Shown here piece by piece: positions 32,085-39,906 of a DNA stretch of 64,000 nucleotides. Below the pieces are notes generated by a model. That model did no database searches and was not told where the DNA came from. It saw only the letters and a program-made list of their open reading frames with translations. The DNA is from a virus. Both the position numbers and the translations under genes were made by a program. How positions within the stretch are numbered: the first letter of the stretch is position 1; each line of letters begins with the position of its first letter. The stretch spans positions 38,154 to 102,153 of the IMG/VR virus record IMGVR_UViG_3300028874_000370; one strand, written 5' to 3'.

Positions 32085-35036
32085 TTAATAAGTCTCCAAT
32101 TGAATACGAGTAAAATTGTTTGTTGTGATAGGTAATCCTGGAGTAGTCACTACACTATTTGCTGCCGGATTATTCAAATCTATAGTGGATTGCCAAGATA
32201 GATATCCTTTTTTAGCATCTTCTGATCTACAATATGCTTGTATTGTTTCACCTGCAGAACCAGCATCACAATAATTTAAACTGTATACGTCAAACACATT
32301 AGTCAATCTGAGTTCTTGTAATTGTGCATTAATAGAATCATTAAATGACAATGATGGTTCATCAGTCACTATCGAATAAACGCCGGTATTTTCATCCCAA
32401 TCTACTAACCAAGATTCAAACATAACACCATGGCATGATTGGATATAATCATTTAAATTAGTAAATCCGCGATTCGATAATAGCATAACATCTTCACCAA
32501 CGTATGATTTTAAACTATTAATCATTGAAGACATTTCACTTCCTATTGCTGGATATACATCAGCATCATCAATAGTATCCATGAAAATACCATCCATTGT
32601 GTGACCCTTCTTAGTATAGTTAATAGTCAATACTTGTCCAGATATAACAGCTGGAGTAATCCCGGTGTTAAATACAAATGCACCAGTTTTCATATCAAAA
32701 GTAAAATCAACATTTGCTGTATAAGTCACAGCATCACCCGCAGTCATAACAGAAATAGTTGCGTCCGGATCAATTGGATATTGCGCAGTATTAAATACAA
32801 ACACCGAACCAGATGAAATTGTAGCTTCAGAAACAGTGATAGATTCTCCTGTGACTATAATAGGGCCACCCAATACTGTTGGTGCATAATAAGATTGGAT
32901 TCTGCTTAACCAACCACTTGAGCTAGATTGATTTGTATAATAAGAAGCAAAGACCCCATTTTGATCTGGAGTATCCGGAGATGATATGCTAAAATCCTGA
33001 AGATATGCGCCATTTGATAAATTAGCAGCTGCCGAGTATGTAGGGCATTTAGTTCCTGTTTGAATTTGGTGAATTGGATAATATGAAGGACATGATGTAT
33101 TAACACATGCTGAATTAGCCGATGCTCGTTTCCAATTATTAGCACTAGTGAATCCCGCACCACATGCACCACCAGTAGAAAATGCTGTATATCCATCTAA
33201 GCTATCAAACTTACAAGAAGATGAACATCTTCCTAATGGTTGATAATACATTGGCTGAGATAAGGCACAAGTTTTTGTTCCTAGGATAGCTTGATTATCA
33301 TTAGCACACTCATTACATTCTCTAGATTGGAATCCACCTTTCAAATAATATCCAGCTGTTCCTCCAGGTCCTTCGCCATTTCCTACATATGGCCCTGCAG
33401 CCGAAGTAAAATCATATCGATTAGAATAGAACCCATCTTCTTCACCAAGGGAAATATACCCGAATACTTTAATACCAAGTGCTTGCCAAGCTAAAACATC
33501 AGCAGCATGAGCAGCAAATGGATCAACAATCAAAATATCATATTGAGATAAAATATCTGCAAAACCTGGTTGATAGCATACTGCAAATGTTGGAAATCTA
33601 CTTAGGACTTCAGTGTATGCTATATCAGTATTCAATTGAACTGGTGTTGCTGTTAAATTTGATGATGATTCAATTGGCTGATTGAATGTCATATTGAATT
33701 CGCCAACGGCTACACCTAAAACTGGAGTTGCGACTGGTTGTGATGCATTGATTACCAAATTAACTGTTTCTGTGATTTCGGTAAATGTTTCAGAAATAGG
33801 CCATGATGCGGATACGAAGACTACATATTCAGTCGTATCGGTTGTGGTTTTTCTAAGATGGACAGTATTTGTACCGGTACTAAAACCTGTAAAAGTCTCT
33901 GAATATAATTGATCGGCATCAGCACTACATGAAATAGAATACAATAAAGTATTAGAAGTGTTATAAATTCCTAATGTACCATATCCATAATTTTGTTCTA
34001 CTGTAATAGTCAAGGATGAACCAGGAAATGAGAATGTTAATTCATTAGTAGTGGACCCCTTTGCATCAGAATAAATTCTTGGAACTCCACCAGGTGCAGA
34101 ATTATCAATAGCCCAAGATGTTCCACCAAGAGTCAATAATGAACTATTGGCTAATAATGTCGCAGTTGAATTTTCTACTATGACCCCAGTTGGATCCGGA
34201 TATTGCCCAGACAAAGTTAATGCATAAGTGAATGCACCACTGACTTCACTCCCAGTAAAATTTGGTAATAGTTCTTGACTTGATGGTAATGAAGTTGTCA
34301 ATGCAGTATTACTTAATGTTGATAATGCTGTATTTGTTCCACTGACTAATCCAGATGGGAATGCTAATGTCACATTTTGGATAGTGTTTGGGCCCTTCAT
34401 TAAAACAGTTAGAGTAGTTTCATTTTGAGTTAGTTCATAACTTGGTGGCATGATATACATGCCCGTTTGATTAATATTTTGACTAACAAATCCAGCAGTT
34501 TTAAAACCGGCTAAAGAAAAGAAACTAGAGCCAGTTTCATTAACATAGATATCAACAGTGTGTGATGTATTTGTTAAACCATCTGCGATCAACACATCTA
34601 CATAAGCCGGACCAGGAAACCCATATGTTTCGCTATCACAACTTACGGAATTGACAGCTGTTAAAATACCTGATATACTTGTAGGTTGGACTCCATCGAT
34701 GTATACAACATGATCATTACCCCAACCATAATCGGTATTTAACCGGATTAATAATGTTGTTCCTGTAAAAGTAAAATTGACTTTACCAACTAAACAAAAT
34801 GCTCTAGGTTCTTGTTCTGAAATGGCCATAGTATTTGGCCCACTATCTGATGTCCAAGCGGCGCCATTTACTATTGTTCCACCTGGCAAGGTGAATGTTG
34901 GGCTGATCAATGATAGATTGGAATTATTTAAATTGAACCATTTGGTTCTGTTATCAATATAATTTGCGCCGACTCCATCCCAAGTTTGGTTACTTTGAAC
35001 ATATAAAACATCTGTGTAATTTACTAATGCTGTCAT
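32085..35036 (-). CDS. virion depolymerase-like protein with GH114-type TIM barrel (983 aa)
   Basis: The N-terminal ~430 residues are beta-sandwich-like. From about 490 the sequence has the landmarks of endo-alpha-1,4-polygalactosaminidase-like (GH114/TM1410) barrels: YDILIVDPF, IKVFGYISLGEEDGF, MDGIFMDTIDDAD, MLLSNRGF and MFESWLVDWDE. The acidic residues in FMDTIDD and the later FESW are likely catalytic or binding. A Cys-rich insertion (about 550-650, with ECNECAND, CSSSCKF and CVNTSCPS) interrupts the barrel. It probably digests amino-sugar exopolysaccharide or capsule. Its start shares a base with the stop of the adaptor protein at 35036. Confidence 0.7.
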   Translation of the reverse strand: MTALVNYTDVLYVQSNQTWDGVGANYIDNRTKWFNLNNSNLSLISPTFTLPGGTIVNGAAWTSDSGPNTMAISEQEPRAFCLVGKVNFTFTGTTLLIRLNTDYGWGNDHVVYIDGVQPTSISGILTAVNSVSCDSETYGFPGPAYVDVLIADGLTNTSHTVDIYVNETGSSFFSLAGFKTAGFVSQNINQTGMYIMPPSYELTQNETTLTVLMKGPNTIQNVTLAFPSGLVSGTNTALSTLSNTALTTSLPSSQELLPNFTGSEVSGAFTYALTLSGQYPDPTGVIVENSTATLLANSSLLTLGGTSWAIDNSAPGGVPRIYSDAKGSTTNELTFSFPGSSLTITVEQNYGYGTLGIYNTSNTLLYSISCSADADQLYSETFTGFSTGTNTVHLRKTTTDTTEYVVFVSASWPISETFTEITETVNLVINASQPVATPVLGVAVGEFNMTFNQPIESSSNLTATPVQLNTDIAYTEVLSRFPTFAVCYQPGFADILSQYDILIVDPFAAHAADVLAWQALGIKVFGYISLGEEDGFYSNRYDFTSAAGPYVGNGEGPGGTAGYYLKGGFQSRECNECANDNQAILGTKTCALSQPMYYQPLGRCSSSCKFDSLDGYTAFSTGGACGAGFTSANNWKRASANSACVNTSCPSYYPIHQIQTGTKCPTYSAAANLSNGAYLQDFSISSPDTPDQNGVFASYYTNQSSSSGWLSRIQSYYAPTVLGGPIIVTGESITVSEATISSGSVFVFNTAQYPIDPDATISVMTAGDAVTYTANVDFTFDMKTGAFVFNTGITPAVISGQVLTINYTKKGHTMDGIFMDTIDDADVYPAIGSEMSSMINSLKSYVGEDVMLLSNRGFTNLNDYIQSCHGVMFESWLVDWDENTGVYSIVTDEPSLSFNDSINAQLQELRLTNVFDVYSLNYCDAGSAGETIQAYCRSEDAKKGYLSWQSTIDLNNPAANSVVTTPGLPITTNNFTRIQLETY

Positions 35037-35773
35037 TATTGTATTTTGATTATTAGTACCGATACTGCTAAAGACATAGCATCAGCATCAATGTTTGTTA
35101 TTTGTACAAATAGATTTCCGGTACTAAGTGCAGGCACAAAGAAAGATCCAGTATCTATGTAAGTCTGTTGTGTAATTCCTGAAGCTTGGTACAATAAAGT
35201 TCCTGATGTACTACCATCATAGATACTAAGTGAATAATTTTGTGAAGTTAGTGAGTTGACTGCTCGAACCATCAATACCATGAATTTAGAAGTTAATCCA
35301 GTCGCAATGTTTCCGCTTGCAGTAATTCCGGCTGTCGCTGCAATAGTTAGTGTTTCAGTTAGATTGGTAGATTGAGGACCACCGTCTAGTTGTGTGACTA
35401 CGAACCCTGTTGTGGCTAGTTGAGAAGTATTAGTCCCAAACGCTGCTGTTGGCGCTGACGGCGTTCCCGTGAATGCAGGAGACAACAGTGGGGCTGATGT
35501 AGCCGCGTTTGCCGGGGTGAAGCCAAGTGTTGTAACAATGTCTGAAGTTTGGAGTGTAATAGCACCAATTCTATCCATGAAGGAAGTAATCAATGAAGAA
35601 GCACTGGTTTGCCAAGAAGCCCCATTAAAAATATAAAGACTGGAAGTAGATCCAGTTAAATAATATAATTCACCTATGTCTGCTGTTGATGTCGATGGAA
35701 GTGTGGAACCGCTTTCGACTGGGGCATTTCCGAGTGTTGAGCCAGTCATAAATGATAGTGTATCTACTAACAT
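35036..35773 (-). CDS. short tail fibre / adaptor protein (245 aa)
   Basis: The protein begins with the shared adaptor (MLVDTLSFMTGSTLGNAPVE, IGELYYL, LYIFNGASWQ), followed by one fibre repeat (FTGTPSAPT, TTGFV) and a beta-rich C-terminal domain of about 105 residues. It is coupled to the GH114-like gene by a shared stop/start base, so it may be the adaptor that docks that enzyme to the tail. The late promoter-hairpin (35830-35858) precedes it. Confidence 0.8.
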   Translation of the reverse strand: MLVDTLSFMTGSTLGNAPVESGSTLPSTSTADIGELYYLTGSTSSLYIFNGASWQTSASSLITSFMDRIGAITLQTSDIVTTLGFTPANAATSAPLLSPAFTGTPSAPTAAFGTNTSQLATTGFVVTQLDGGPQSTNLTETLTIAATAGITASGNIATGLTSKFMVLMVRAVNSLTSQNYSLSIYDGSTSGTLLYQASGITQQTYIDTGSFFVPALSTGNLFVQITNIDADAMSLAVSVLIIKIQ

Positions 35774-35829
35774 AATTTTCCTATAATGGGTAAATGAGAC
35801 GAAAACCCACCTATGTGAATAGATCGGAA

Positions 35830-35858
35830 TCGGCTTCAGTATTTATACCGGAAGCCGA
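35830..35858 (-). promoter_or_regulatory. late promoter box in a hairpin loop, upstream of the fibre cluster
   Basis: Eight-bp arms TCGGCTTC/GAAGCCGA (35830-35837 and 35851-35858) enclose a 13-nt loop containing TATAAATA on the minus strand (35840-35847). It lies seven bases below the stop codon of the ADP-ribosyltransferase gene and 57 bp above ATG 35773. Confidence 0.7.
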
Positions 35859-35864
35859 CCTATT

Positions 35865-37031
35865 TTATAGTTTTGACATAGCCGTAATTACTGCACCTAT
35901 TTTTTTAGCATGCTTTGAAAAATCATCAGTGTTTTTCAGCGTTTTATTTGTTTCTCTAGAATTCAATTGGTGATATTTGTCACCAAGCATTCTTCGAAGT
36001 GGTTGAATAATTTCATCTGTTTCGGATGGCATAAATTGACGTAAAGCATCTACGCCGCCAATATCAAATTCTTCAATCTTATCAAAGTTTTTAGCATCTT
36101 CTATTTTCTTAAGTTCTTTGCCTAATGCCTTAACCATTACTAAGATCAACTTGTCTATTTTCTTTTGCATTGCTTCTGTTGATTTTTTATAAAGAATGAA
36201 GTCAAATGGGACTTTAGCATATACTTCTAATCGTAAAGAGCCATCGGTCTCGAATACTCTTTTTCTAAAATCACATGATATAGCTCTTTCAGCTAGTGTT
36301 GCGGCTGGAATAGAAAATGCTTTTTTGTTTGTATAATTAATCACCACATCGACTTGTTCAGGTGTTAATTTATTAATCCATGATCTTCTAACAAAATCAA
36401 CAAGTTTATCTAAATTCGAATTAGTTTCCTTTGCTTTTTTTAATTGCGATATAATATCTACAACTTTTTCAGGGGTATCGTATTTGCGATGGAATGGTTC
36501 AATTAATTCTTTCAATTTAATTTTGTAATGCCCATCAGGTAAAATTACTTCGTCTTCTTTAGAAAAACTACTTTTCCTTACATCACACCCGATATTTTTC
36601 CCGACTTTAGTTTCCATAACGATGCCACCATATCCAGTCATATGATCACCGCGGTCATTCATATCACGTTCAGCCTTCATCAATTCAAGAGTTGGAAAAT
36701 ATGATTTTTTAGATTTTGCAAATCCTATAGCAGTATTTAAATGCGTAGTCCATGAAGACGGTCCTTTAAAATCTACCGATCCATCTTCAATATCTTTGAG
36801 TAATTGATCATGTTGTTTTTGATTGTCAAAATGGAAGCCTCTATATAATGTTCCGCCATCATATGGATATCGTTCTATTAATGTATCAAGTGAACCATCT
36901 ATAGATGTAAATCCATCAGCCGTGTATTTGTATAGTGTTTGATCTGCATGATCAAGCTTATGATATTTGTCTTCATCAATTAATGATCCATAATTCATTT
37001 CAGCTAAAAATTGTGTTAATCTTTTTTTCAT
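35865..37031 (-). CDS. Alt-like ADP-ribosyltransferase (388 aa)
   Basis: The N-terminus MKKRLTQFLAEM resembles a capsid-targeting peptide. R-S-E landmarks occur early: Arg64 in GGTLYRGFHF, SSWTT at 92-96 and the E-x-E of SKEDEVILP (Glu159/Glu161). The domain is therefore N-terminal here, unlike 14974-16152 where it is C-terminal. The remaining ~210 residues are charged, helical and unrecognised. An injected host-modifying enzyme is inferred. It is in an operon with another MKTFKQ-type protein and head-completion genes. Confidence 0.75.
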   Translation of the reverse strand: MKKRLTQFLAEMNYGSLIDEDKYHKLDHADQTLYKYTADGFTSIDGSLDTLIERYPYDGGTLYRGFHFDNQKQHDQLLKDIEDGSVDFKGPSSWTTHLNTAIGFAKSKKSYFPTLELMKAERDMNDRGDHMTGYGGIVMETKVGKNIGCDVRKSSFSKEDEVILPDGHYKIKLKELIEPFHRKYDTPEKVVDIISQLKKAKETNSNLDKLVDFVRRSWINKLTPEQVDVVINYTNKKAFSIPAATLAERAISCDFRKRVFETDGSLRLEVYAKVPFDFILYKKSTEAMQKKIDKLILVMVKALGKELKKIEDAKNFDKIEEFDIGGVDALRQFMPSETDEIIQPLRRMLGDKYHQLNSRETNKTLKNTDDFSKHAKKIGAVITAMSKL

Positions 37032-37067
37032 TTGTTTAGATTGAGTGAATGTGTGTATAGCTAGTAT

Positions 37068-37754
37068 TTACGATAAGTCTGATTTGAGAGATTTTTTAAA
37101 ATGCAAATCACCTATCATTTTTTTGAATACTTCAAAATGTTCTAATATTTGGCTTGTTGGTATTGCATAAAAATACTTGCATTCAATCATTAGCTCATGG
37201 CCTTTATCTGCGCACAATATCAAATCTTTATTATGAACAAATTCATTATCTTTAATAAAGGCTTTTACTATTTTATCTTTTGATTTTTCGGTATTATGCA
37301 TATCGAAATACAATTCGCCTTCTTGTTCATTATGGCCTAGACTAGAGTTCAAATCTTTTATTTTTTCAGCCCAGAGGAAATCAAATTTACCAATAGGAAA
37401 TATCAAATGCTTTATTCCATCTACCATTGTTGGATCACCAGAACATAATATAGCATCAGACCCAAATGCTCTTCCAAATTTGTCTGTAAAAACTTCACGA
37501 ATGGTATCTCTTATTTCTTTATCAGTCGATTCATTTTTAGGACTATGTCTGACTTTTACTTCATATTTAGGCCAAGGCGATTTAGTAAGTCCTCGATATA
37601 TAGGATGGAATTTTCCATTAGTTGCAGCTTTATGAAGAAATTGTTGACAGTCTTTTTTAACAAGATTTAATGCATCAATGAGGTGCCATTTATCTTCAGA
37701 ATCAATTTGTTTTGGCTTATCGACTTCAGTGATATATTGTTTGAATGTTTTCAT
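37068..37754 (-). CDS. packaged-type protein, possible divergent ADP-ribosyltransferase (228 aa)
   Basis: The N-terminus MKTFKQYITE matches that of 14083-14508 and suggests capsid targeting. FHPIYRGLTK (Arg54) looks like a transferase Arg motif, followed by FGSDAILCSGDPT, IFPIGKFDFLW and, near the C-terminus, GHELMIECKYFYAI, whose acidic residues could supply the catalytic Glu. I recall a family of uncharacterised phage proteins with this wording but cannot name its reaction. ATG 37754 overlaps the stop of the small-terminase-like gene by four bases. Confidence 0.6.
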   Translation of the reverse strand: MKTFKQYITEVDKPKQIDSEDKWHLIDALNLVKKDCQQFLHKAATNGKFHPIYRGLTKSPWPKYEVKVRHSPKNESTDKEIRDTIREVFTDKFGRAFGSDAILCSGDPTMVDGIKHLIFPIGKFDFLWAEKIKDLNSSLGHNEQEGELYFDMHNTEKSKDKIVKAFIKDNEFVHNKDLILCADKGHELMIECKYFYAIPTSQILEHFEVFKKMIGDLHFKKSLKSDLS

Positions 37755-38185
37755 TTGTCTGAAGCTTCTCCAAGCATTTTCAAAAGTTCTGTTCGATCAG
37801 CAATTATTAAATTTTGATTAACTGTTCCTGGTGTTGTCCCATCGATTTTCATTTTTAATTTATTTTGCCTGATAGTAGCTCTTGATTTAATAGAGTCCAA
37901 TGCAATATTTAAATATTGTGCAGCCACTTCAGCATTCCGAGCAGCAAAACGAGGATCAACTTCAGAGACCATTTGCGTTTGTTGTTCAAATGCATCTATT
38001 GCATATCCATATACTGTAGCAAGCTGAGAAGCAACAGCTAAATCTTCTTCATTGATTAATGATGAAGTGTCAGTGTCATTAGTCGAGACTATTTCAGTCA
38101 TTGGTTTAGGATCTTGGACTTTAGAAATAGTTGTTCCGGGTTCTATACCAAATACAGACTCTAGATGATTATCTGTTAATTTCAT
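37751..38185 (-). CDS. probable small terminase subunit (gp16-like)
   Basis: The protein has 144 aa, with an acidic, flexible N-terminus, a central helical region (about 44-105) and a C-terminal segment VNQNLIIADRTELLKML. The latter parallels T4 gp16 'NIQNATVFMGSPTELMDEI' at the same position, and helix length and size also fit. A small terminase binds DNA and stimulates TerL cutting. It lies far from TerL (8138), next to gp4. Overlapping ATGA junctions on both sides show an operon. The assignment rests on pattern, not on strong identity. Confidence 0.5.
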   Translation of the reverse strand: MKLTDNHLESVFGIEPGTTISKVQDPKPMTEIVSTNDTDTSSLINEEDLAVASQLATVYGYAIDAFEQQTQMVSEVDPRFAARNAEVAAQYLNIALDSIKSRATIRQNKLKMKIDGTTPGTVNQNLIIADRTELLKMLGEASDK

Positions 38186-38628
38186 TTTATTTCCTTTTTA
38201 GGTGGTTTACCCGTCCTAAATAATGATTTTTCGGTGAGGACGCGGAATGACATACCATGATTTTCACAGAATTGTTTAGCAGCTTTCCATTTAGCCATAT
38301 TGATAGCAATCGCAACTTTGTCATATGTACTAGATTTTTTTGTTAACACAGATTCTTTATAAGGTTTAATCTCGATTATTTCTCGTATCATTTCACCTTT
38401 AGCATTTCTATACATAATAAAAAAATCCGGATAGTATCGATGTATTTTTTTAGTAGTAGGCTTCAAATACGGAATATGAATTTCTTCACTACCCCATTGC
38501 ATAATACTAATATTATTGTCACAAAACTCCATAAACCGTTTTTCCCAACTGGACCGATAGGTAATATTTTCTACATTACCTACATATTTTTCTGGATAAT
38601 TAGGATGGAATAAACCTTTTGATGTCAT
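38182..38628 (-). CDS. gp4: head completion protein gp4-like
   Basis: The protein has 148 aa (T4 gp4 150) and follows its pattern closely: YVGNVENITYRSSWEKRFMEF, SEEIHIPYLKPTT, KIHRYYPDFFI, EIIEIKPYKES and KWKAAKQFCENHGMSFRVLTE. The Asp and Glu in YPDFF and EIIEIKP look like a PD-(D/E)xK nuclease-type core. In T4, gp4 acts in head completion so that tails can attach. It overlaps both neighbours by four bases. Confidence 0.88.
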   Translation of the reverse strand: MTSKGLFHPNYPEKYVGNVENITYRSSWEKRFMEFCDNNISIMQWGSEEIHIPYLKPTTKKIHRYYPDFFIMYRNAKGEMIREIIEIKPYKESVLTKKSSTYDKVAIAINMAKWKAAKQFCENHGMSFRVLTEKSLFRTGKPPKKEIK

Positions 38629-39821
38629 ACTGATGTATCCATAGTAAATACATTTGGCGAACTAGGTGTATATGTTTCCAAACTATTAATTTGTGCAGCT
38701 TGTCCAGATGTTGGCGGGATAGTAAATGGATTAGAAATTCCAGATGTGCTCTGATCAATCATTGGTGTAGCTGAAGAAATTGTAGCTCCGGCCATATCTA
38801 ATTCACTAGTAGCAGATGATACAACACCTGGTGTTAATTGAGGCATCCATGATGAAGGGCTAGATGTCAAAAATGGTTGTGATGAACTAGATGATGTATT
38901 ATCAGCGCCCATTAATGTATAACTAAAAGGAGTTCTTCCAACCGATTCAGCATTCCCGATAATATCAGATTGGCCCCATGCATATAATGGAGTCCCTGAT
39001 GTTGGCGAATCCATCATATACAATGCATCATAGCTAAATGAACAAGCTAAACTATTTCCTTCCGATGATTCATGTGTCAAATTATCAAAGTCAAAACTTT
39101 CAATTTTTGGATTACTAAAAATGAAAGTATTCATTCTAGATCCATTAGCATAAACCTGAACAACCTCAATGTAATTTAAAATGTTCTTATTTCCACCAGC
39201 CAGTAAACCCATAGAAGCACTATATGTTCCTGTAGTTCCGGGAGTAGTAAAACTCATTCCAGATGTTTCAAACAATGAACTTTGACTATATGATAATGAT
39301 GATACTGGCGAATATGCAGTTCGATATGCATTAAAAAAATCAGAAACCTTATTTTGGATATCATCATGAAAAACCATATTCAAAGGCTCATGCTTAATAG
39401 ACTTTAATATCCTGGTTTTAAAGTTATACATATTGACATCTTCATATTCGAAAGTGACTTTTGGCTTATCAATTTCTTTGATGACATACATGAATTCTCT
39501 ATTGAATTGACTGCTGTATGGATCGTTGAAAATGAATTTAACTTTAAATAAAAATCTAAATTTTGGTTGGAATTTAACTAAGTCTGCTGCATATCGAATT
39601 GAATTCCAAACACCGTTTCCGCTTGTGTTTGCTGTACTGACACCAGATGGAATTCCTGTTGGTGAACTAGCACCCGAAGAAAATATTCCATTCGACCCCG
39701 ATGCGTCATAAAGCTGACTCAAAGATTGTTGATTATTGAAATTTTGAACACTTGACCCAAACACACTAGTAGACTGTTGTTGAATACTAGCATTGGTAAG
39801 AAGCGAAGAAAGATCTGACAT
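38625..39821 (-). CDS. tube-like baseplate/tail protein (gp54/gp19 fold)
   Basis: ATG 39821 (MSDLSSLL) is preferred; the longer frame starts with GTG. The core (about residues 85-270) reads FKPKFRFLFKVKFIFNDP, REFMYVIKEIDKPKVTFEYE, TRILKSIKHEPLNMVFHDD and NPKIESFDFDNLTHESSEGN. This is the strand order of tail-tube-fold proteins such as T4 gp19, gp48 and gp54. The Ser/Gly-rich ends are flexible. A tube-initiator or tube-terminator role is likely, but which T4 gene it equals is undecided. Late box 39845-39852 lies 24 bp upstream. Confidence 0.65.
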   Translation of the reverse strand: MSDLSSLLTNASIQQQSTSVFGSSVQNFNNQQSLSQLYDASGSNGIFSSGASSPTGIPSGVSTANTSGNGVWNSIRYAADLVKFQPKFRFLFKVKFIFNDPYSSQFNREFMYVIKEIDKPKVTFEYEDVNMYNFKTRILKSIKHEPLNMVFHDDIQNKVSDFFNAYRTAYSPVSSLSYSQSSLFETSGMSFTTPGTTGTYSASMGLLAGGNKNILNYIEVVQVYANGSRMNTFIFSNPKIESFDFDNLTHESSEGNSLACSFSYDALYMMDSPTSGTPLYAWGQSDIIGNAESVGRTPFSYTLMGADNTSSSSSQPFLTSSPSSWMPQLTPGVVSSATSELDMAGATISSATPMIDQSTSGISNPFTIPPTSGQAAQINSLETYTPSSPNVFTMDTSV

Positions 39822-39844
39822 AGTTAGCACCACTTATATTTCTA

Positions 39845-39852
39845 TATTTATA
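39845..39852 (-). promoter_or_regulatory. late promoter box for the 38625-35865 operon
   Basis: An exact minus-strand TATAAATA lies between the terminator (39859-39888) and ATG 39821. Short flanking complementarity (TTTCTATA/TATAGAAA, 39839-39856) again places the box inside an inverted repeat. Confidence 0.65.
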
Positions 39853-39858
39853 GAAAAC

Positions 39859-39888
39859 AAAAAAGGAGCCATTAATGGCTCCTTTTTT
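39859..39888 (-). terminator. terminator of the glycan island
   Basis: A perfect 30-nt palindrome with a GGAGCCAT/ATGGCTCC core and six A / six T at its ends lies 19 bp after the stop of the 719-aa gene. It is a bidirectional-type rho-independent terminator. Confidence 0.88.
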
Positions 39889-39906
39889 GAGTAGTGATAA
39901 AAAACT

